From the NCBI GenBank assembly GCA_022316685.1, contig JAKJHU010000066.1:4895913-4959912 (forward strand): DNA of 64,000 nucleotides, read 5' to 3'. Both the position numbers and the translations under genes were made by a program. This DNA comes from Progne subis subis (lineage: Eukaryota; Chordata; Aves; Passeriformes; Hirundinidae). The notes beneath the pieces were generated by a model. The model made no database searches and was not told the origin of the DNA. It was given only the letters and a program-made list of their open reading frames with translations. Shown here in pieces: positions 58,701-64,000 of the stretch. Each line of letters starts with the position of its first letter. Position 1 is the stretch's first letter.

Positions 58701-59454
58701 ACACATGGATGCCACCATCCAGCCCATGGAAAGCACCATTCCAATTTTAATTTTGGGCAAAATAAAGAAGTTTAGCTTAAGACACTGATGTATGGAAAAG
58801 CAGTATGACAAAAACGTTTTTAGGAGGGGAAAAAAAAAATGGAAAAGGCTGTAAGTGGTGAGATCACTGTTCCATAAAAGTCACAGGATGACACAGGTCT
58901 GTGGTCACGGGGTGAGTAAACACGTCCTGAGGAGTATTTGTCATTTCATGAGCAGCGCAGGTCTCACTCCTGCAAAAACCCTTCCTGAAATTTCAAAAGA
59001 GGCGGCACCAAGTGCAAAAAAGAAATGCAAAGAAAAACTTTTTTTTTCCTTCCCACCGCAAGATTTCATCTTCCAAGCTTCTTCCTCGCGAATGATAATC
59101 TTGAAACGTACCGAAATCAGTGAATAAAATGCCAGCTCCAGACGGGGGTAAAATTGTATTGCAGGGCTAATATTTCCTCACAAATGATAACAAATTGGGC
59201 AAGAGGCACTGCAGGCAAAGGTCAGGCCCGGATCAGCAGGAGCAGAGAGCTCTGCTGCCCTCCCCACTGCCAGCCCCACACCCCATCACTCATTTGCACC
59301 GGACCCCGGCTTTCCACGAGCAGCACCGCCGCTCATTTATTTTTTCATAAATCATCGTCGGCCGGCGAGCAAATGAAAAGTGAAATTCTCCTCACACCGG
59401 TGACCCCCTGGCATTAGGCAATCCCAGCTGCCCAATCCCAGCCAGGCCCAGGCA

Positions 59455-59553
59455 GATGGGATGGGATGGGATGGGATGGGATGGGATGGGATGGGATGGG
59501 ATAGGATGGGATGGGATGGGATGGGATGGGATGGGATCCATGGGGATGGGATG
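59455..59553 (+). repeat. GGGAT pentanucleotide microsatellite
   Basis: About 17 ATGGG units with one A for G variant near 59502, then an interrupted end. The minus-strand Ser-His-Pro-Ile-Pro reading frames are products of it. Confidence 0.97.
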
Positions 59554-60120
59554 AGCCTGTGATGGGCGGCAAGGCGAGCGTGGCCGGGGCAGGGCTGAGA
59601 TGATGAATGGTTCCCCATCACTCCCTGTCCCCTCCCAGGCCAACACAGACTAGAATCTTATTTAGGCTGCCATTTATCTTTCTTTGGCCTGGTCAATAAA
59701 GATGAACAAAACAGTTGTAAGGATCGATTGCAATTTTTTCTCATTTTCAAGCATGAAGGAGCATTTCTGACATAAAAACAATATTCAGGGTGTATACTTG
59801 TTCTGCTTTTTAATTGCAGTTCAACTGATCAACTGAGCTGCTCTGTATACCCAGAAGTTTTAATCCCACAAGATATCAAGAAACCATTTGTTATCTTAGA
59901 TGAAGTGTGCTGTTTGTTGGCTCAGGTCTACTATTGAAATTCACTCAGATTCTCTTTTAGAGATAAACTCTCCATAACCCAGAGATGAAGCTTTGTTTTC
60001 CAAGTGCTCCCTAATCCTCCAGATAAAAGTGAAGTGGTCATTTCCCTAAATACAGATTAAAAATGGTGCTGTAACATCATTTCCTCATCTCCAGATAAAG
60101 GCAGACAGTTATTATCCTCC

Positions 60121-60242
60121 TCCCTGGAAGTGTCCAAGGCCAGGCTGGACAGGGCTTGGAGCACTCTGGGATAATGGGAGGTGTCCCTGCCATGGCAGGG
60201 GTGGCACTGGATGAGTTTAAAGTCCCCTTCAAACCCAAATCC
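60121..60242 (+). mobile_element. CR1 LINE 3' fragment
   Basis: It reads ccctggaagtgtccaaggcc, then aggctggacagggcttgg, gaggtgtccctgccatggcagg and aaagtccccttcaaaccc. Confidence 0.93.
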
Positions 60243-61529
60243 AGCGGTTTTAGCCCAAAGATAATGAAGATATTGCAGGAAAATTGAGTAACAAGCGGTG
60301 CCTTTTCCAGAGCCACCCTCCAAGCAAACTGAGAGAAACAAAAGCTGAATGAGAAGTTAAAGAGAACTTCAATTCTAATTCTAAATCCATCCAATTTTCC
60401 CTGATACAGAGCCAAAGAAAATACAAATAATGTCATAAGTCAGGAAGAGAAAAATGAGATCTGGCCACAAGTAAAAGTGTTTTCACCACGTTTGCCACTG
60501 AAATAATTTTCCCTGAGCGAAAAGTGGGAGCAGAAGCTTCTTAAAGCCGGAGGAATAGGAGAAACTATTTCTCTCGACAGCTCTGATTTCAAAGGTCTGT
60601 GTAAGAAACTAAATTGAAAATAAATTCCTGGAGCCCCTCAGAAGGTCACTGTTTTGTCTGCATGGGGGACCTCAAAGCACGAGTACGCGTTTCACTCTGG
60701 GCTGAAAATCTTCAGATTTGCAACCAGGGAAAGTTCTGAGAGATCCTATGTCATCCAAGCTGATAAAAGATTATCAAAAGAACCAGGAGAACGCGAGATC
60801 CCCTCATTTAATTTCACCAGAGATACTTCACCTACATGCACTATTTTATTAAAAATGTGGTGGAACTGTTTTTACTGCAGACAGACCATGACGGATTTTG
60901 GCATTGAATCCTTGCTCTTAAGCCCTTAAAGAGATTCATTAGGAGAGTAACATTCATCCAATCTATTTATTTTTTTAATAAATTAAACAGTTAGGTAGTT
61001 AACAGCTGATCTGACAAAGTAAAAAAAGACTTTTGACTTGCATGCAAAAGAGACAAATCTGCCCTTTGCTTCATGTTAGTGCCGGGAAAGACAAAAATGA
61101 GCCCAGCTTGACTCCAGCTCAGCTCAGCACCTGCTCCACCCACCAAAGGAACCAAGGGCTTGGGCTGTTTGGCACCTTTGAGAATCAGGGGAGAATTTTT
61201 AATTTAAAGACTACTCTTTCCTTCTCATCCTCCCCCACAGAAAGACTCAAAGCCTCGGGCAGGCAAAGATTATCCTGTTCCCTGAATGGCAAATTGGGAA
61301 GTTTTCTGTGCCTCTTTTTAATCCATTTCTGCTGCAGTTAAGCTTCTTTTCTCCTTTAATTGTACTTGTGGCCATTTCATCTCGGGATCTTTAACGAAGC
61401 CATTTGTGGATAATAGGGAGCATTTTGTTTTAATCATCCTGTTGACACAGAGCCCGAGATCCGAGCGGCCTCAAAAGACATTTCCAAAGCTACAAGGAAA
61501 TTTTTTCACTTATTTTAGTCCAAACTCAA

Positions 61530-61870
61530 GCCTGACCAGGCTGCTCCAAGCCCCATCCTTGAACTTGGGCAGTTCCAGGGATCCAGGGGCAGCCACTGCT
61601 GCTCCGGCAATTCCAGCACAGGCAGGAATTCTTTCCCAAGATCCCATCCAAATCTCCCCTTCTCCAATCTGAAGCCATTCCCTGTGTCCTGTCCCTCCAG
61701 GCCTTGTCCCCAGTCCCTCTGCAGCTCTCCCGGAGCCCCTTTGCACCCTGGAATGTTCTGGAAGCTCTCCCTGGATCCTCCCCTTCTCCAGGTGACACCC
61801 TCAGCTCTCCCAGCCTGGCTCCAGAGGGGCTCCAGCCCTGGAACAGCTCTAGGGCCTCCTCTGGACTACA
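61530..61870 (-). mobile_element. CR1 LINE 3' fragment, antisense, about 340 bp
   Basis: The plus strand reads ggctgctccaagccccatcc, then gcaggaattctttcccaag, tgtcctgtccctccaggcc and ggaatgttctggaagctctcc, the complement of the subfamily seen at 47787. Its 3' terminal 80-100 bp are missing. Confidence 0.94.
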
Positions 61871-63207
61871 GAGAAAAAGGCAAGGTTAGAAGAAATAAAA
61901 CTTTAAAACATCAAATCATGTTTCATCTTTGGAACTGCCACCAAGTGAGCGAGGAGGGAAGGAATTAGGGAAGAAAGAAAGAACAACAACCAAAAATAAA
62001 GAATAAAACCATCAACTGTTCTGTGCCTCCACCCCAGTTCCAAATTACATTAAATTACAGCTTTATAAATATGACCATTCTGATGGCATTTTCATTTGAA
62101 TTTCAAGCCTCCATTTGTCCCTGAATTGATTTTAATAAGCTATGGAAAACCAAGCATTTAACATCAGACAGCTTCCCAAGTAACACTGCATCCTCATTCT
62201 GCCTCCAAATGATCTATGGATGAGGGAATTTCTTCTGAAATGTCAGCAGATCAGGGTTGTGCTTGAATTTTTTAGATAAGTTATTCTTTATACAAGTTCT
62301 GACTGCTCTCATTTGATCCAGCTGCTCTAGTCAGTCAATTGGTGCAGTTTTTATTCCAGAGATGAAACTAAGGATGTCCAAATCCACATTCAGAGATCCT
62401 ACATAACACTTAAGACTTCAACTCTTGTTTTTAAATCCTATTATGAGCTTCTTTTTCATGAGGGGAACTGACTGCCGTCACTGGGGGAAAGTTCTCTGGA
62501 TCTGCCACAGGGCTAGAAATCAGCTTTTTATGAAATCTCTCCAAATGGAGCATCTTTCCACAAAAAAACCCCCAAAAAAAGGGTCACTGCCCAAAGCAAA
62601 CCAATTTTCCAATCCATAAAAGGTGCCTTCAGAGAAGGACCCAACAAATCTCCTCCACCACAATTCAGGACAACTCAGGGACTAAAGATGAATGGACAGA
62701 GCAGGCGGTGACCTTCTACAGCAGAGGAGAACTTTTTTATGGGCTGTAAGTGGGAGAAGTGGCTGCAATGCAAGGAGAGGGAATTCAAACTGAAAGAGAA
62801 GCCCCACAGAAAGGGAAAAAAAAGAAAAGAAAGAAAAAGAAGAAGCAGAGGAAGCAACCTGGGATCTTGGACTGAGGTGTCCTACAGAGGACACCCAGGT
62901 AAGGAAGTTGAGGCTGAGGCAATTTTCAGGATTTTGGTGGTGCTTGCCTAGAGCTCCCTGTTTTAAATTCAAGCGTAATTCCCTCTCTTCTGCCTTTAGA
63001 AAACTTCCTGTGTCCCTTGTGTCCTGGAAGAAGCTGGGTCAGGACCTGGCTGCGCTGTGACAGAAGAGATGCCTGAACTGTTGTGGACTGGAGGGAGGAT
63101 TTGGGACACCCAAAACCATCAAAACCACCCAGTAGCTGTTCCTACAGAGAGATAAAACCCAAAAAGTATCCAAAGGTGTTGAAAATGCCACAGAGCCACC
63201 CAAACAA

Positions 63208-63266
63208 AAACCTGGAAGCTGTCCCTGCCCACGGCAGGTAGGAATGAGATGATGTTTAAGGTCCCA
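63208..63266 (+). mobile_element. Possible CR1 tail remnant
   Basis: It reads acctggaagctgtccctgcc followed by cacggcaggtaggaatgag and gatgatgtttaaggtccc. It resembles the last 60 bp of CR1 without an octamer tail. Confidence 0.6.
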
Positions 63267-64000
63267 AAACAAAGGAGCAAAATGTGCTCTTGCCTGGAAA
63301 ACGTCCTGCAAGGAAGGAAATTCACTTCCCATCAGTCTTTGCTTGATTCCACGATGGGTGTTTGTCAAAGATTTCAGTGATATTCAAAGATGTCAAAGAC
63401 ACTCAGAGTGCAGCGAGTGGGGTAAAATACTTAACTCAGTCATCAGCAGAAAATGGGGGAAAAGAGAGAGATTTTTAACCTTTTCTTTCGAATTTCCCAC
63501 TCTGGTTTTCAGACACCACTAACAAATGCTTTTAACTGCGACTATTAATGGCTCTGAAGTTTCTCCCCAGCCATGCCTCGCTTCACTTTTTCTGCCCTGC
63601 TACAACATCGATCTCTAATTCGTTAACACTCAGAGCTGCCAAAGAAAATGAAAACCTTTGTGAAAAGGACAAATCTATTGCAAGTTCTTACAGTTATTCA
63701 GCCAAGCAGCTAATCTGCATGTAATTGTAGCAGTGGTGTTAATACAAATGTGCTCAGGCTTAGAGATGCACCTGAAAGTGCACAACTGTATTTATGGCCC
63801 CTTCTGATGACAAAAAGCCTCATTTAAAATGTTCCCATTTACAATTTCCCTTCTCAGCTCAGCCCTGTCACTATTCCATGGTTTAAACTATGTTTTCTCA
63901 ATGGGGTTACTTCCCCACAACCTGAAGCAGGCTTTGCCCCCCAAAATGAGCGTGATACATCTTTGAGGCATGCAGGAATGGGAATTGCTGCTGCCAGGGG

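Larger units (their letters stand above)
32497..64000 (-). other. CHCHD3: CHCHD3 (MIC19) gene, 3' part, partial
   Basis: This is the 3' portion of the gene for MIC19, a peripheral inner-membrane protein of mitochondria and a subunit of the MICOS complex that shapes cristae junctions (family knowledge). Three exons on the minus strand, at 56997-56927, 38279-38144 and 33183 onward, have consensus AG acceptors, GT donors where applicable, and compatible phases. Joined, they give the last 76 residues of the protein, ending in a stop at 33160-33162. The intron between the first two is 18647 bp and the next is 4960 bp. Large introns fit what is known of this gene in other vertebrates. The upstream exons for the myristoylated N terminus and most of the coiled coil were not found and should lie beyond 64000. 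The paralogue CHCHD6 (MIC25) is less likely because the FYKVTTEQYQKAA-type helix and the YLHCVNHAKQ end resemble MIC19 as I remember it. Confidence 0.9.
56998..64000 (-). other. CHCHD3: Next upstream CHCHD3 intron, partial
   Basis: The sequence continues past the window edge. I searched the minus strand for the preceding exon (expected to end in a Leu-Glu-Glu-Arg-like sequence before a GT donor) and did not find it. Contents are CR1 fragments near 57690, 58338, 60121, 61530 and 63208, the GGGAT array at 59455-59553, and otherwise unique A+T-rich DNA. Confidence 0.75.

Noticed and set aside
60057..60436. Minus-strand frames of 94-119 codons near 60.2 kb, checked as a possible earlier CHCHD3 exon
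   Set aside because: The frames pass through an antisense CR1 and lack the expected helical residues and a phase-0 donor.
1..64000. tRNA, rRNA, snRNA or microRNA genes and CpG-island promoters
   Set aside because: I looked for tRNA B-box words, the U6 start and CpG-dense blocks on both strands and saw none that held up. A covariance-model scan would be needed to exclude small RNAs.

Overview
This is vertebrate nuclear DNA, most likely from a bird and probably a songbird. The evidence is spliced exons, about thirty CR1 LINE 3' ends of avian type, LTR-like blocks, long micro- and minisatellites, and no dense long-ORF organisation. The species call is inference; the exon calls rest on visible codons and splice sites.

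The only protein-coding gene I can support is the 3' end of CHCHD3 (MIC19, a MICOS subunit of the mitochondrial inner membrane) on the minus strand. Three consecutive exons join in phase. The exon at 56927-56997 encodes the end of the helical region. The exon at 38144-38279 encodes almost the whole CHCH domain with both CX9C motifs. The terminal exon has 24 coding bases at 33160-33183, then a 3' UTR running to about 32497. Upstream exons lie beyond position 64000.

Layout. Positions 1 to about 32500 are gene-free DNA downstream of CHCHD3. They hold CR1 fragments, three LTR-like blocks (11281-12035, 28628-28934, 30602-31031; the last is weak), a 15-bp minisatellite (18252-19118), a roughly 30-bp minisatellite (23427-24463), ATGG and AT repeats, and A-rich tracts. 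Positions 32497-33183 are the terminal exon. Positions 33184-38143, 38280-56926 and 56998-64000 are introns (the last one partial), packed with CR1 copies, an ATT microsatellite close to a splice acceptor, a 300-bp GGAGA array and a GGGAT array.

I found no previously undescribed system. The items most worth a look are a tandem NAGNAG acceptor at the last CHCHD3 intron, an inverted CR1 pair plus an AAT repeat just upstream of the CHCH-domain exon, two possible poly(A) sites, and the two minisatellites, which create long artificial ORFs or dense arrays of E-box-like sites.
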